DNA of 64,000 bases from Marinibacterium anthonyi (GCA_003217735.2 CP031585.1:2777501-2841500); one strand, 5' to 3'; shown: positions 17,566 through 26,645, counted from the first letter of the stretch. Program-made: numbers and translations. The notes: generated by a model not told the origin, from the letters alone.

Positions 17566-18438
17566 ATGGCGGATACGACCCACCGGCACCTCATGGACCT
17601 TCTCGACATCGAAAAGCTTGAAGTCGACCTGTTCCGGGGGATCGGCAGCGGCGGCGAGACGTCCAAACGGATCTTTGGCGGGCAGGTCATCGCCCAGGCG
17701 CTGATGGCGGCCTATCGCACGGTGCCCGACCGGTTGTGCCATTCGCTGCACGGCTATTTCATCCGCCCCGGCGATCCGTCGATCCCGGTGATCTACCAGG
17801 TCGACCGGTCCCGCGACGGCGGCAGTTTTACCACCCGGCGCGTCGTCGCGATCCAGCACGGCAAGCAGATCCTGAACCTCGCCGCGTCCTTCCAGGTGGA
17901 AGAAGACGGCTGGGAACACCAGCACCCGATGCCCGAGATCAAGGGCCCCGATGGGCTGACCACGCTGCAGGACAGGCGCGCGGCCGCCGCCGACAAGATC
18001 CCCGAGAAATACCGCGCCGATTTCCTGCGCATGCGCCCGATCGAGATCCGCGAGGTCGCGCCCATCGACTTCTTCGATCCGGGTCCGGCGGACGACCGCA
18101 ACCAGATCTGGTTCCGCGTCCCCGGCGCGGCCGGCACCTCGCCGGTGATGCAGCATTGCATGCTGGCCTATGCCTCGGACCTGTACCTTCTGGGGTCGTC
18201 CCTGCGCCCGCACGGGCTGACCTGGCTGCAGCCCCGGGTGATGACGGCCAGCCTGGACCACGCCATGTGGTTCCACGCGCCGATCGCCTTCGAGAACTGG
18301 CACCTGTACGTGATGGACAGCCCGCGCGCCGGTGGCGCCCGCGGCTTCAGCCGCGGGTCCATCTACACGCAGGACGGTCAGCTGGTGGCCAGCACCGCCC
18401 AGGAAGGTCTGATCCGCCCGGTCAAGCCCAAAGCCTAG
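17566..18438 (+). CDS. tesB: acyl-CoA thioesterase II
   Basis: 290 residues, matching E. coli TesB (286). It has a double hot-dog fold with FGGQVIAQAL near the N-terminus. LDHAMWFH supplies the Asp and ASTAQEGLIR the Thr/Gln of the catalytic set. It hydrolyses a broad range of acyl-CoAs. The ATG at 17566 is 4 bp after the ligase stop. It is convergent with the LLM oxidoreductase: the two stop codons overlap in the palindrome CTAG at 18435-18438. Confidence 0.92.
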   Translation: MADTTHRHLMDLLDIEKLEVDLFRGIGSGGETSKRIFGGQVIAQALMAAYRTVPDRLCHSLHGYFIRPGDPSIPVIYQVDRSRDGGSFTTRRVVAIQHGKQILNLAASFQVEEDGWEHQHPMPEIKGPDGLTTLQDRRAAAADKIPEKYRADFLRMRPIEIREVAPIDFFDPGPADDRNQIWFRVPGAAGTSPVMQHCMLAYASDLYLLGSSLRPHGLTWLQPRVMTASLDHAMWFHAPIAFENWHLYVMDSPRAGGARGFSRGSIYTQDGQLVASTAQEGLIRPVKPKA

Positions 18439-19451
18439 CGCCAGCCAAGCGCCGGGGCGACATCGCGCAGGATCGTCTCGATCACGTGGACGTTGTAATC
18501 CACGCCCAGCATGTTCGGCACGGTCAGCAGCAGGGTATCGGCCTCGGCGATGGCTTCGTCCCCCTTCAGCTGCTCGATCAGCTTGTCGGGCTCGTCGGCA
18601 TAGCCACGGCCAAAGATCGATCGCGTCTCGTCGATGAAACCGACCTGGTCGCTTTCCTTGCCACGGCCGAAATAGGCCCGGTCCATGTCGTTGGTCAGCG
18701 CGAATATCGACCGGCTGACCGACACGCGCGGCTCGCGCGCATGGCCGGCCTCCTTCCACGCCTCGCGATAGACGCGGATCTGTTTCGCCTGCTGGATGTG
18801 GAACGGCTCGCCCGTCTCGTCATCCTTCAGGGTCGAACTTTGCAGGTTCATCCCCAGTTCGCCCGCCCATTTCGCCGTGGCGTTCGACCCGGCGCCCCAC
18901 CAGATCCGGTCGCGCAGGCCCTCGGAATGGGGTTCCAGCCGCAGCAGGCCCGGCGGGTTGGGGAACATCGGACGCGGGTTCGGCTGGGCAAAGCCTTCGC
19001 CCCTCAGCAGGTCCAGGAAAACCTGCGTGTGCCGCCGCGCCATGTCGGCGCCGGTCTCGCCCTCGGCCGGGGCGTAGCCGAAATGCTTCCAGCCATCGAT
19101 CACCTGTTCGGGCGACCCGCGCGAGATCCCCAGCTGCAGCCGCCCGCCAGAGATCAGGTCCGCCGACCCGGCGTCCTCGGCCATGTAGAACGGGTTCTCG
19201 TAGCGCATGTCGATCACGCCGGTGCCGATCTCGATCTTGCTGGTCCGCGCACCGACCGCCGCCAGCAGCGGAAAGGGCGACGCCAGCTGCTGGGCGAAAT
19301 GGTGCACCCGGAAATAGGCGCCATCCAGCCCCAGTTCCTCGGCGGCGACGGCCAGGTCGATGGATTGCGTGAGCACGTCACGCGCGTTGCGGACCACGGA
19401 CCCCCGGGAGGGGTTCCAGTGGCCAAAGGACAGAAAGCCGATCTTTTTCAT
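18435..19451 (-). CDS. LLM class flavin-dependent oxidoreductase
   Basis: 338 residues of the bacterial luciferase-like TIM barrel. MKKIGFLSFGHWNP opens the first strand, followed by LAVAAEELGLDGAYFRVHHF and later LQLGISRGSPEQVI, the conserved region around the FMN phosphate site. It probably uses reduced FMN and oxygen to hydroxylate or cleave an unknown substrate. No flavin reductase is encoded nearby. The Shine-Dalgarno is weak (AGAG). Its start lies downstream of another dispersed repeat copy. Confidence 0.85.
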   Translation of the reverse strand: MKKIGFLSFGHWNPSRGSVVRNARDVLTQSIDLAVAAEELGLDGAYFRVHHFAQQLASPFPLLAAVGARTSKIEIGTGVIDMRYENPFYMAEDAGSADLISGGRLQLGISRGSPEQVIDGWKHFGYAPAEGETGADMARRHTQVFLDLLRGEGFAQPNPRPMFPNPPGLLRLEPHSEGLRDRIWWGAGSNATAKWAGELGMNLQSSTLKDDETGEPFHIQQAKQIRVYREAWKEAGHAREPRVSVSRSIFALTNDMDRAYFGRGKESDQVGFIDETRSIFGRGYADEPDKLIEQLKGDEAIAEADTLLLTVPNMLGVDYNVHVIETILRDVAPALGWR

Positions 19452-19581
19452 GGTACGTCTCTTGGAATACGGAAGTCGTTGATCCCGATGTAGGAAACCC
19501 CGCACCCCGATAACAAGCCCGCCCGCCGTTCACCCAAGCGCAGGCCCTGTGCACGCCCCGAATACCCCCTGTGCACGTCGC

Positions 19582-19633
19582 GGGGCAGGGGCGCCACCTG
19601 CCCCCTTCTTCTTGGGCCAAATACCTCAGACCG
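19582..19633 (-). repeat. dispersed intergenic repeat, copy 2, with GC hairpin
   Basis: A GGGGCAGG/CCTGCCCC hairpin (19582-19604) is followed by the family core, here CTTGGGCCAAATACCTC (19610-19627). It lies in the 221-bp gap between two - strand genes. Read along the - strand, the core comes first and the hairpin after it, so the arrangement differs from copy 1, where the GC tail follows the core on the + strand. Nothing else is recognisable in the gap. Confidence 0.65.
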
Positions 19634-19672
19634 ACCGAAACGCCCGCACAGCACCCCGACAAGCGCGTCAGC

Positions 19673-20443
19673 TCACAGCTTGTCCCCGTAGACCCGGTTC
19701 AACTTGCGCATCCCGCCGATCCAGCGGTCGTAATTCTCGGCCTTCCTGCGCATGTAACCCAGCACCTCGGCATGCGGCAGCACCAAAAATGTCTCGTCCC
19801 GGATCGCCTGCACGCAGGCCTCGGCCACGGGCTCGGGCTCAAGCATCCCGTCCTGGGCGGCCACGCCATCCTCGTGGCCTTCGGTCATCGCGGTGCGCAC
19901 CGCCTGCGGGCACAGCACGCTGACCTTGATCCCGTCGTCGCCATGGGTCAGCGCCAGCCATTCGGCCAGGCCAACGGCGGCATGCTTGGTCACCCCGTAA
20001 GGCGCCGATCCGACCTGGTTCAGCAGACCGGCGGCCGAGGCGGTGTTCAGCAGGTAGCCGCCGCCGCGTTCGGTCATCAGCGGCACCAGGTGGCGCGCGG
20101 CCCAGACATGGGCCATCACGTTGACCTCCCAGATCTTCTGCCAGTCGGCATCGGCCACCTCGGTGCCGCCGGGCACCAGGATGCCGGCATTGGAACAGAA
20201 CAGGTCGATCGGCCCGATGGCGGATTCGACCTTGTCGATCATCCCCGCGATCTCGACCTCGCGGGCGACGTTGACCTCGAAGGCGGTGCCGCCGATCTCG
20301 TGCGCGGTGGCTGTCGCGCCTTCGCCGTCCAGGTCCGCGCAGATGATATGCGCCGGACCTTCTTGCGCGAAACGCCGGCACAGGGCGCGCCCGATGCCGC
20401 CCGCCGCGCCGGTGACGACGATGATCTTGTCCTTCAGTTCCAT
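19673..20443 (-). CDS. SDR family oxidoreductase
   Basis: 256 residues. TGAAGGIG nucleotide motif at residues 13-20, DLDGE after the second strand (Asp, so NAD preferred), NAG, and the catalytic YGVTK near residue 157. Classical SDR, substrate unknown. ATG at 20443 begins MELKDKIIVVTG. It follows the next SDR gene by only 4 bp in an operon with an acyl-CoA ligase, so it probably oxidises a hydroxylated acyl-CoA or alcohol of the same pathway. Confidence 0.87.
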   Translation of the reverse strand: MELKDKIIVVTGAAGGIGRALCRRFAQEGPAHIICADLDGEGATATAHEIGGTAFEVNVAREVEIAGMIDKVESAIGPIDLFCSNAGILVPGGTEVADADWQKIWEVNVMAHVWAARHLVPLMTERGGGYLLNTASAAGLLNQVGSAPYGVTKHAAVGLAEWLALTHGDDGIKVSVLCPQAVRTAMTEGHEDGVAAQDGMLEPEPVAEACVQAIRDETFLVLPHAEVLGYMRRKAENYDRWIGGMRKLNRVYGDKL

Positions 20444-20447
20444 AGTC

Positions 20448-21221
20448 TTACGCCCACATGCTGGACCCGCCACAGACCGTCAGAGCCTGGCCGGTCATGT
20501 ATCTACCGGCATCCGAGGCCAAAAGAACGGCCACGCCCGCCAGATCCTCCGCCTCTCCAAGACGGCGCAGAGGAATGTCGTTCTGGATCCGGTCCTCAAC
20601 CTCCGGGTTGTCCCAAAGTTCCCGGGCGAATTCCGTCTTCACAAGCCCCGGGCAGATCGCGTTCACGCGGATGCCCCGGGGCCCGTATTCCAGCGCAAGG
20701 TTGCGCACCATGCCGATCAGCGCAAGTTTCGAGATCCCGTAGGCGCCGAGTTTCGCCGACGCCTTGAACGCCCCGATGGACGAGGTGAACATCATCGAAC
20801 CGCCGCCCTTGGCATACATGTCCGGCACCACCAGCCTGGCCAGCCACAGCGCCGATTGCACGTTCACCTGCATGACCTTCTCGTAGGTGTCGTCGGGGAT
20901 CTTGGTGATGGATCCGTAATGCGGGTTGACGCCCGCGTTGCCCACGACGATGTCGATCGGCCCGGCCTTGGCGCGCGTCTGCTCGACCAGCGCTTCCAGC
21001 TGGTCCTTGTGGCCGACGTTGCAGGCCAGGGGTATCGCGCGATCCGCGCCAACCGCCGCGTTGATCTGCGCCGCGGCGGCCTCCAGCTGATCCATCTTGC
21101 GGGCGGAAATCACCACTGTCGCACCGTGATCGGCCAGCGCCGTGGCCATCGCCAGCCCCATGCCCCGGGACGCCCCGGTCAACAGCGCGACCTTGCCCGT
21201 CAGGTCAAACATTGCCCGCAT
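20448..21221 (-). CDS. SDR family oxidoreductase
   Basis: 257 residues. TGASRGMG motif at about residues 13-20, ISARKMDQL after the second strand (Arg-Lys, suggesting NADP), NAGVNPHYG, and YGISK as the catalytic pair. The C-terminus TVCGGSSMWA is the usual SDR end. I chose ATG at 21221 because AAGGAG is 9 nt upstream; ATG at 21212 (MFDLTGKVALLTG) is the alternative. The start lies inside the last codons of the acyl-CoA ligase gene (17-bp overlap), which implies translational coupling. Confidence 0.87.
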   Translation of the reverse strand: MRAMFDLTGKVALLTGASRGMGLAMATALADHGATVVISARKMDQLEAAAAQINAAVGADRAIPLACNVGHKDQLEALVEQTRAKAGPIDIVVGNAGVNPHYGSITKIPDDTYEKVMQVNVQSALWLARLVVPDMYAKGGGSMMFTSSIGAFKASAKLGAYGISKLALIGMVRNLALEYGPRGIRVNAICPGLVKTEFARELWDNPEVEDRIQNDIPLRRLGEAEDLAGVAVLLASDAGRYMTGQALTVCGGSSMWA

Positions 21222-22923
21222 CTTCACTTGCTCCTTCATTGAATTTCTCGGTGCACCGGCTGCGAATGCCGCGCCGGTCCAGCTTGTCGGTGGCGCCGCG
21301 GGGCAGGGGATCGACTTGGGTCCAGATGTGGTCCGGTATCTTGAAATGGGCAATGTGGTCCTTCAGGAACGCCTGCAGATCGCCCTGCGTCACCTCGTGG
21401 CCCGGCAGCACCCGCACCAGCGCGCCGACCGTCTCGCCCAGCCTCTCATCGGGCAGCGGAAAGGCACAGGCCTCGCTGACCGCCGGATGATGATGCAACG
21501 CGTTTTCCACGTCGAGACAGGCGATGTTTTCACCCCCCCGGATGATGATGTTCTTCGACCGGTCGACGATGGTCACGAACCCGTCCGGGTCGATGAAACC
21601 CAAGTCGCCCGTCCGCAGCCAGCCATCCTTCAGAACCTGCACCGTCGCCTCCGGTTTGTTCAAGTATTCCCGCATGTTGCAGGGACTTTTAACCGTAAGT
21701 TCGCCAATTTCTCCGGGTTTGACGTCACGTCCTTCCTGGTCAAGAAACCGCAGGTCCTGCACCGGCGGATAGAGCCGTCCGCAAACCCCGGGCCGCGCCA
21801 CGTAATCCGCGCCCGCCAGGCCGATGCCGATGGCGTTGGTCTCGGTCATGCCCCAGCCGGTCGCGACCATCGCATTCGGAAAGCGTTTCGCCAGGCGGTC
21901 GACCTGCGCGGCGGGCCGCTTGGCCCCGCCGGCCCCCAGGTATTTCAGCGTGTCCAGCGGCGCGCCCATCCGTTCCGCCGCGTTCATCAGGTCTGCGGAT
22001 TGCGTCGGAACCCCAAGAAAACGCGTGACTTTTTCGGTCTCGATCAGCCTGACGGCCTCGTCGGCATCCCATTTGTGCATCAATATCACCCGCGCGCCGG
22101 CGGGAAGCGAATACAGGAACACCGGATGCGTCGCCGTCACATGGAACAGCGGCGTCACCACCAGGATCACGGATTTCGCATTGGGATCAGGCGCTTCGCC
22201 GGCCATCAGCGGATACATCGCCGATTGCATCAACCAGGTGTAGACCGCGTTGATCGCGCCGCGATGGGTCAGCACGACGCCCTTGGGATGGCCCGTGGTG
22301 CCCGAGGAATACATGATCGCGAAATCGTCGTCGGGATCGATCCGCGCCTGCGGCCAGCCGGCATCGGCGCAGCCTTGCCGGAACGCGTAAAACCCAAGCG
22401 GCGCAATGGCTTGCGCATCCCGCACGCCGATCAGGTCCAGCTTAAGCGGATCCTTCAGCGGCAGCATCCGTTCCATGCGCGGCCCGTCGGCAAAGACCAC
22501 CTTGGGCCGGCTGTCGCGCAGCGCATAGTCCAGTTCTTCCTCGGTCCACCAGGCATTGATGAACACCGCGACGCCGCCAATGGACGCCGTCGCCAGGAAA
22601 AGGATCAGCAGTTCCGGATAGTTGCGCATGGCAATGGCCACGCGGTCGCCATGACCGATGCCACGGTCCTGCAGGGCGCGCGCGGTGGCGCGGACCTCGG
22701 CGCAAAACCCGTCGAACGTCAGCCGTTCGTCCTTGTAGACCAGGTAATCGGCGTTGCCGTCATCGTGGGCCGCGCGCGCATGGTCCAACAGATCGCGCAA
22801 CGTTTCCGGCACGTTGGCAAAGATCCTGCAGGTGACGCCACGGATTTCGGTCGTCGTGATGGCAAAGGCCGGGTTGGTGTCGATCAGATGGGCTGCGGCT
22901 TCGTCATATCCCATCGGGGTCAT
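21205..22923 (-). CDS. acyl-CoA ligase, class I adenylate-forming family
   Basis: 572 residues. AMP-binding motif YSSGTTGHPKGVVLTH (around residue 210), GWGMTETNAIG, GWLRTGDLGFIDPDGFV and DRSKNIIIRGGENI are the A3, A5, A7 and A8 motifs of fatty-acid/aryl-CoA ligases. The C-terminal catalytic Lys is in RGATDKLDRR. It activates an unidentified carboxylic acid and probably feeds the SDRs downstream. The frame is open far upstream of ATG 22923, but the coding character starts there. A 15-codon leader ORF with a much better Shine-Dalgarno ends on this ATG (22967-22920). Confidence 0.88.
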   Translation of the reverse strand: MTPMGYDEAAAHLIDTNPAFAITTTEIRGVTCRIFANVPETLRDLLDHARAAHDDGNADYLVYKDERLTFDGFCAEVRATARALQDRGIGHGDRVAIAMRNYPELLILFLATASIGGVAVFINAWWTEEELDYALRDSRPKVVFADGPRMERMLPLKDPLKLDLIGVRDAQAIAPLGFYAFRQGCADAGWPQARIDPDDDFAIMYSSGTTGHPKGVVLTHRGAINAVYTWLMQSAMYPLMAGEAPDPNAKSVILVVTPLFHVTATHPVFLYSLPAGARVILMHKWDADEAVRLIETEKVTRFLGVPTQSADLMNAAERMGAPLDTLKYLGAGGAKRPAAQVDRLAKRFPNAMVATGWGMTETNAIGIGLAGADYVARPGVCGRLYPPVQDLRFLDQEGRDVKPGEIGELTVKSPCNMREYLNKPEATVQVLKDGWLRTGDLGFIDPDGFVTIVDRSKNIIIRGGENIACLDVENALHHHPAVSEACAFPLPDERLGETVGALVRVLPGHEVTQGDLQAFLKDHIAHFKIPDHIWTQVDPLPRGATDKLDRRGIRSRCTEKFNEGASEDAGNV

Positions 22924-22967
22924 CGGCGGACCTCGACACGTGACAGTCGGCTGCGGGTCATGCGCAT
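22920..22967 (-). CDS. possible leader peptide upstream of the acyl-CoA ligase
   Basis: Short ORF MRMTRSRLSRVEVRR whose TGA overlaps the ligase ATG as ATGA. It is preceded by AAGGGAGGAACC, the strongest ribosome site in the neighbourhood, while the ligase ATG itself has only GAGGTC. This suggests that ribosomes load here and reinitiate at the ligase. The peptide is Arg-rich and has no recognisable function. The alternative is that an old in-frame start was separated from the ligase by a frameshift. Confidence 0.45.
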   Translation of the reverse strand: MRMTRSRLSRVEVRR

Positions 22968-23200
22968 CCGGTTCCTCCCTTGGTATGTGCGGTTCCGGTC
23001 GCTTGGTGCGACTCTGGTTCACGGAGCGAAGGTTAAAGAGGAATGCGGAGCCTGCCAATACCGCATGCCGGAATGGCGTTTCACAGGTGGATGTACAGTC
23101 AAAACAGGCTCTAACAAGGGATTTTGGCACGATCAGGCCCATCCGGGCACCGATTTAATTTACATAATACTGATTACAGGTGAAAAAGACACAGCAAGGG

Positions 23201-24309
23201 TGGATTCACATCCGAAGTGCAAATTCTTTATCAAAACAGAATGTTGCACGGAGGAAGATATATGGGACGCTGCGACCCTCACCTGAGTTTGGAAGAACGC
23301 CGGAAGCTTGCCAAGTGGCGTGAAGCCAAAATGCCGGTTCCGGAGATTGCGGATCGCCTGGGCCGCGCACCGTCCACGATCTATCGCGAGCTGAAGCGAA
23401 ATCACTACGACGACAGGGATTTGCCGGAGCTGAACGGCTACTACGCGCTGAATGCCCAGGCGATGTCCGAACAGCGCCGCGCCATCCATCGCAAGATGGT
23501 CGTGCATCCCGAGCTGAAGGCCGCCATTCAAGATCGGCTCAAGGCTGGCTGGTCGCCCGAACAGATCGCAGGCCGTATGCGGCTTGAACGCCATCCGATC
23601 CGCGTGAGCCACGAGACGATATACCGCTTCGCTTATTCCAGTGATGGTCGCGCTGAGCAGTTCTACCGCCACCTTCCTGAACACCGCCGTCGTCGCAGGC
23701 CGCGTGGCCACCGCAGACACAACCGGACCCACATATTCGATGTGCAAAGCCTCTCTCACAGGCCCGACCGCATCTCGGAGCGCACGGAGTTTGGCCATTG
23801 GGAATGCGATCTGATGATGTTCCGCAAGGAGCATGGAAAGGTGAATGTGACGTCCTTGGTCGAACGCGTCAGCCGGTTCGCCGTCGTCATGCGAAACGAG
23901 GACCGCCAGTCCAGGCCGATCATGGAAGCGCTGATCCAGGGCCTTGCTCCCCTGCCCGCTGACGCGCGTCAATCGATCACGTTCGACCGCGGCACCGAGT
24001 TCTCGGCCTGGCGGCATCTCAAGGCCGGGATCGGCGCGGATGCGTGGTTCTGTGATCCACAGGCACCGTACCAGAAAGGCACCGTGGAAAACACGAACAA
24101 CAGGCTGCGGAAGTACCTTCCCCGCTCAACCGAACCGACGGCGCTGACAAATCGATATTTGAGGTCGATTTGCCAGCGCCTCAATTCTACGCCGCGCAAG
24201 TGCCTCGGCTACCACACGCCTGCCGAGATCTTCGAAGCCAAGCTGATGGAAAGCCAGAACCGATTGGAATAAAAAGGCAGTTCAGAAATTGCGCTTCAGC
24301 GTGAGCTCA
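23201..24309 (+). mobile_element. IS30-family insertion sequence
   Basis: About 1.1 kb element holding one transposase. Imperfect inverted ends are visible: 23212-23230 (CCGAAGTGCAAATTCTTTA) against the complement of 24281-24299, 14 matches in 19. The similarity may extend outward to about 23201 and 24309 with one gap. I could not fix the exact ends or a target duplication. It sits between glutaryl-CoA dehydrogenase and the acyl-CoA ligase, both on the - strand, so it probably interrupts an operon. The gap 22924-23200 next to it holds an A/T-richer stretch (23085-23200) without a gene. Confidence 0.8.
23262..24272 (+). CDS. IS30-family transposase
   Basis: 336 residues, full length for the family. 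Helix-turn-helix at about residues 8-45 (LSLEERRKLAKW, then APSTIYRELKRN) binds the ends. The DDE catalytic residues are visible: Asp in EFGHWECDLMM, Asp in ITFDRGTEF and Glu in KGTVENTNNRLRKYLPR. The ATG at 23262 has GGAGGAAGATAT directly upstream; the frame is open back to a GTG in the left inverted repeat. Nothing suggests inactivation. Confidence 0.95.
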   Translation: MGRCDPHLSLEERRKLAKWREAKMPVPEIADRLGRAPSTIYRELKRNHYDDRDLPELNGYYALNAQAMSEQRRAIHRKMVVHPELKAAIQDRLKAGWSPEQIAGRMRLERHPIRVSHETIYRFAYSSDGRAEQFYRHLPEHRRRRRPRGHRRHNRTHIFDVQSLSHRPDRISERTEFGHWECDLMMFRKEHGKVNVTSLVERVSRFAVVMRNEDRQSRPIMEALIQGLAPLPADARQSITFDRGTEFSAWRHLKAGIGADAWFCDPQAPYQKGTVENTNNRLRKYLPRSTEPTALTNRYLRSICQRLNSTPRKCLGYHTPAEIFEAKLMESQNRLE

Positions 24310-24357
24310 CACAAAAGGGCGGCCCCATGGACCGCCCTCAATCACACGAATATCAGA

Positions 24358-25584
24358 TCAGAAGAACGCCTGCAGCCCGGTCTGCGCCCGGCCCAGGATC
24401 AGCGCATGGACGTCATGCGCGCCTTCGTAGGTGTTCACCGTCTCAAGGTTCATCATGTGGCGGATCACCTGGAATTCCAGGCTGATGCCGTTGCCGCCGT
24501 GCATATCCCGCGCCATCCGCGCGATATCCAGCGCCTTGCCGCAGTTGTTGCGCTTGACGATCGACACCATCTCGGGCGCCGCGCGCGCCTCGTCCATCAG
24601 GCGACCCACGCGCAGCGCGCCCTGCAGGCCCAGCGAAATCTCGGTCTGCATGTCGGCCAGCTTCTTCTGGTACAGCTGCGTCTGCGCCAGCGGCTTGTTG
24701 AACTGCTTGCGGTCCAGCCCGTACTGGCGCGCCGCATGCCAGCAGAATTCGGCGGCCCCCATGGCCCCCCAGGCAATGCCATAGCGCGCGCGGTTCAGAC
24801 AGCCGAACGGGCCCTTCAGCCCCTGCACATGCGGCAGCAGCGCGTCTTCGGACACTTCGACACCGTCCAGCACGACCTCACCGGTGACCGAGGCGCGCAG
24901 CGACATCTTGTTGGCGATCTTGGGCGCCGACAGGCCCTTCATGCCCTTTTCCAGGACAAAGCCGCGGATCTTGCCGCCATGGGCTTCGGACTTGGCCCAG
25001 ATCACGAAGACATCCGCGATCGGCGCGTTCGAGATCCACATCTTGGATCCGGTAATCTTGTAGCCGCCGTCGATCTTCTCGGCCCGGGTCTTCATGCCGG
25101 CGGGGTCCGATCCGGCGTCGGGTTCGGTCAGGCCAAAGCAGCCGATCCATTCTCCGCTGGCCAGTTTCGGCAGGTACTTCTGGCGCTGTTCTTCGGACCC
25201 GTAGGCATAGATCGGATAGATCACCAGGCTGGCCTGAACCGACATCATCGACCGGTATCCGGAATCCACCCGCTCGACTTCCCGCGCGACCAGGCCGTAG
25301 GACACATAGCCCGATCCCAGGCCGCCGTATTCCTCGGGCAGCGTCACGCCCAGCAGGCCCATCTCGCCCATTTCGGCAAAGATCTCGGGCTCGACCGTTT
25401 CATTGGCATAGGCCTCGGTCACGCGGGTCTGCAGGTTTTCCTGGGCATAGGCCCGGGCCGAGGCCGCGATCATGCGTTCGTCTTCGCTCAGCTGATCGTC
25501 CAGAAGGAACGGATCGGACCAGTCGAAAGAGCTGAGATCGGGGGCGTCCTTCGCCCGGAGTGTCGGCTTGGTTGGGGCGTCCAT
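24358..25584 (-). CDS. gcdH: glutaryl-CoA dehydrogenase
   Basis: 408 residues of the acyl-CoA dehydrogenase fold with [23 protein letters not shown] is the flavin/substrate loop, and the catalytic base is E387 in [16 protein letters not shown], a segment diagnostic for glutaryl-CoA dehydrogenase. It oxidises and decarboxylates glutaryl-CoA to crotonyl-CoA, which joins lysine, tryptophan and dicarboxylate catabolism to beta-oxidation. GGAGG 5 nt upstream fixes ATG 25584. It is divergent from a LysR regulator. The IS30 element follows its 3' end. Confidence 0.92.
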   Translation of the reverse strand: MDAPTKPTLRAKDAPDLSSFDWSDPFLLDDQLSEDERMIAASARAYAQENLQTRVTEAYANETVEPEIFAEMGEMGLLGVTLPEEYGGLGSGYVSYGLVAREVERVDSGYRSMMSVQASLVIYPIYAYGSEEQRQKYLPKLASGEWIGCFGLTEPDAGSDPAGMKTRAEKIDGGYKITGSKMWISNAPIADVFVIWAKSEAHGGKIRGFVLEKGMKGLSAPKIANKMSLRASVTGEVVLDGVEVSEDALLPHVQGLKGPFGCLNRARYGIAWGAMGAAEFCWHAARQYGLDRKQFNKPLAQTQLYQKKLADMQTEISLGLQGALRVGRLMDEARAAPEMVSIVKRNNCGKALDIARMARDMHGGNGISLEFQVIRHMMNLETVNTYEGAHDVHALILGRAQTGLQAFF

Positions 25585-25650
25585 GATGTCCTCCATCTTT
25601 GGGGTTGGCCCCGATCTACGCCAAGGCGGCGCGAAGAAACAGCGAGACTT

Positions 25651-25668
25651 TGTCATCGCCTTATGACA
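25651..25668. promoter_or_regulatory. LysR-type operator between gcdH and its regulator
   Basis: Inverted repeat TGTCAT-N6-ATGACA in the 95-bp divergent region, 12 bp before the LysR start. It fits the T-N11-A dyad of LysR regulators and would allow both autoregulation and activation of gcdH. Confidence 0.55.
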
Positions 25669-25679
25669 TTTCCTCATAC

Positions 25680-26588
25680 ATGGCCTTTGCTCGCAAACTC
25701 CTGCCGTCCATGTCCGCGCTTCGCATGATCGAAGCGCTGGACCGTCTGGACAGCGCCTCCGCCGCCGCCGACGACCTGGCGCTGACCCAGGGCGCGGTCA
25801 GCCGGCAATTGCAGGCGCTCGAGGCGCAGCTGGGGCTGGAGCTGGCCCGGCGCGAGGGCCGCCGGCTGGTGTTGACGCCCCAGGCGCGGGCCTATGCGGC
25901 GGATGTGCGCGCGGCGCTGACACGGGTGGCCGAGGCGACGATGCGGCTGCAGGCGGTGCCGCTTGCGGGCACGCTGAGCCTGGCGATCCTGCCGGCCTTC
26001 GGGATGCGCTGGCTGATGCCTCGCCTGCCCGATTTCGCGCGGCTGCATCCGGATATCACCATCAACATGACCACCCGGCTGGAAGGCGGCAACTTTGGCA
26101 CCGATCCCTTCGACGCCGCGATCCGATACGGCACCGGTGACTGGCCGGGCACGCAAAGCCTGCTGCTGAAGCACGAACAGCTGATCCCGGTGGCCGCTCC
26201 GGACCTGGCGCCATCCGCGCCGATGCAGGCCAGCGCGGTCGCCCGGCTGCCGCTGCTGCAAATCCGCACAAGGCCCAATGCCTGGACACAATGGTTCGCC
26301 CGTGCGGGCCTCAGCCCCGAGACGGATCGCGGCGGGTCGATCCATGATCAGTTCTCAACCATCACCCAGGCGGCGTGCCACGGGCTGGGCGCGGCGCTGA
26401 TGCCGGATTACCTGGTGGAACAAGAATTGGCGACAGGACAGCTTGTGGCGCTGGATCGCCGCCCGATGGAAGCGGACGGGGCCTATTACCTGGTCTGGCC
26501 CGAAGCGAAATCGGCGGATCGCGACCTGAAACTGTTGCGCGACTGGCTGGCGGAGCAGGCGGAACCCGAAGACCCCCTGCCCCGTTGA
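25680..26588 (+). CDS. LysR family transcriptional regulator (GcvA-like branch)
   Basis: 302 residues. The winged HTH is at about residues 10-68 ([28 protein letters not shown] spans helices 2-3), followed by the LysR substrate-binding domain ([22 protein letters not shown]). Divergent from gcdH with a dyad between them, so it is most simply the glutaryl-CoA dehydrogenase regulator. Convergent with phoB. Confidence 0.88.
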   Translation: MAFARKLLPSMSALRMIEALDRLDSASAAADDLALTQGAVSRQLQALEAQLGLELARREGRRLVLTPQARAYAADVRAALTRVAEATMRLQAVPLAGTLSLAILPAFGMRWLMPRLPDFARLHPDITINMTTRLEGGNFGTDPFDAAIRYGTGDWPGTQSLLLKHEQLIPVAAPDLAPSAPMQASAVARLPLLQIRTRPNAWTQWFARAGLSPETDRGGSIHDQFSTITQAACHGLGAALMPDYLVEQELATGQLVALDRRPMEADGAYYLVWPEAKSADRDLKLLRDWLAEQAEPEDPLPR

Positions 26589-26593
26589 GCGCC

Positions 26594-26613
26594 ATTTTTT
26601 GCGTGCAAAAAAT
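26594..26613. terminator. AT-rich palindrome between convergent lysR and phoB
   Basis: Perfect 9-base arms ATTTTTTGC and complement around GT. T-runs occur at both sides, so each strand offers a stem with U-rich sequence. The stem is weak and the loop is only 2 nt, so a bidirectional terminator is plausible but a protein-binding site is possible. Confidence 0.45.
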
Positions 26614-26645
26614 CGCAGCCCGGATCTATTCGCCGAACGAAATCG

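Noticed and set aside
23085-23200. Small gene in the A/T-richer stretch beside the IS
   Set aside because: No frame with ribosome site and coding character; likely old IS-derived or promoter DNA.
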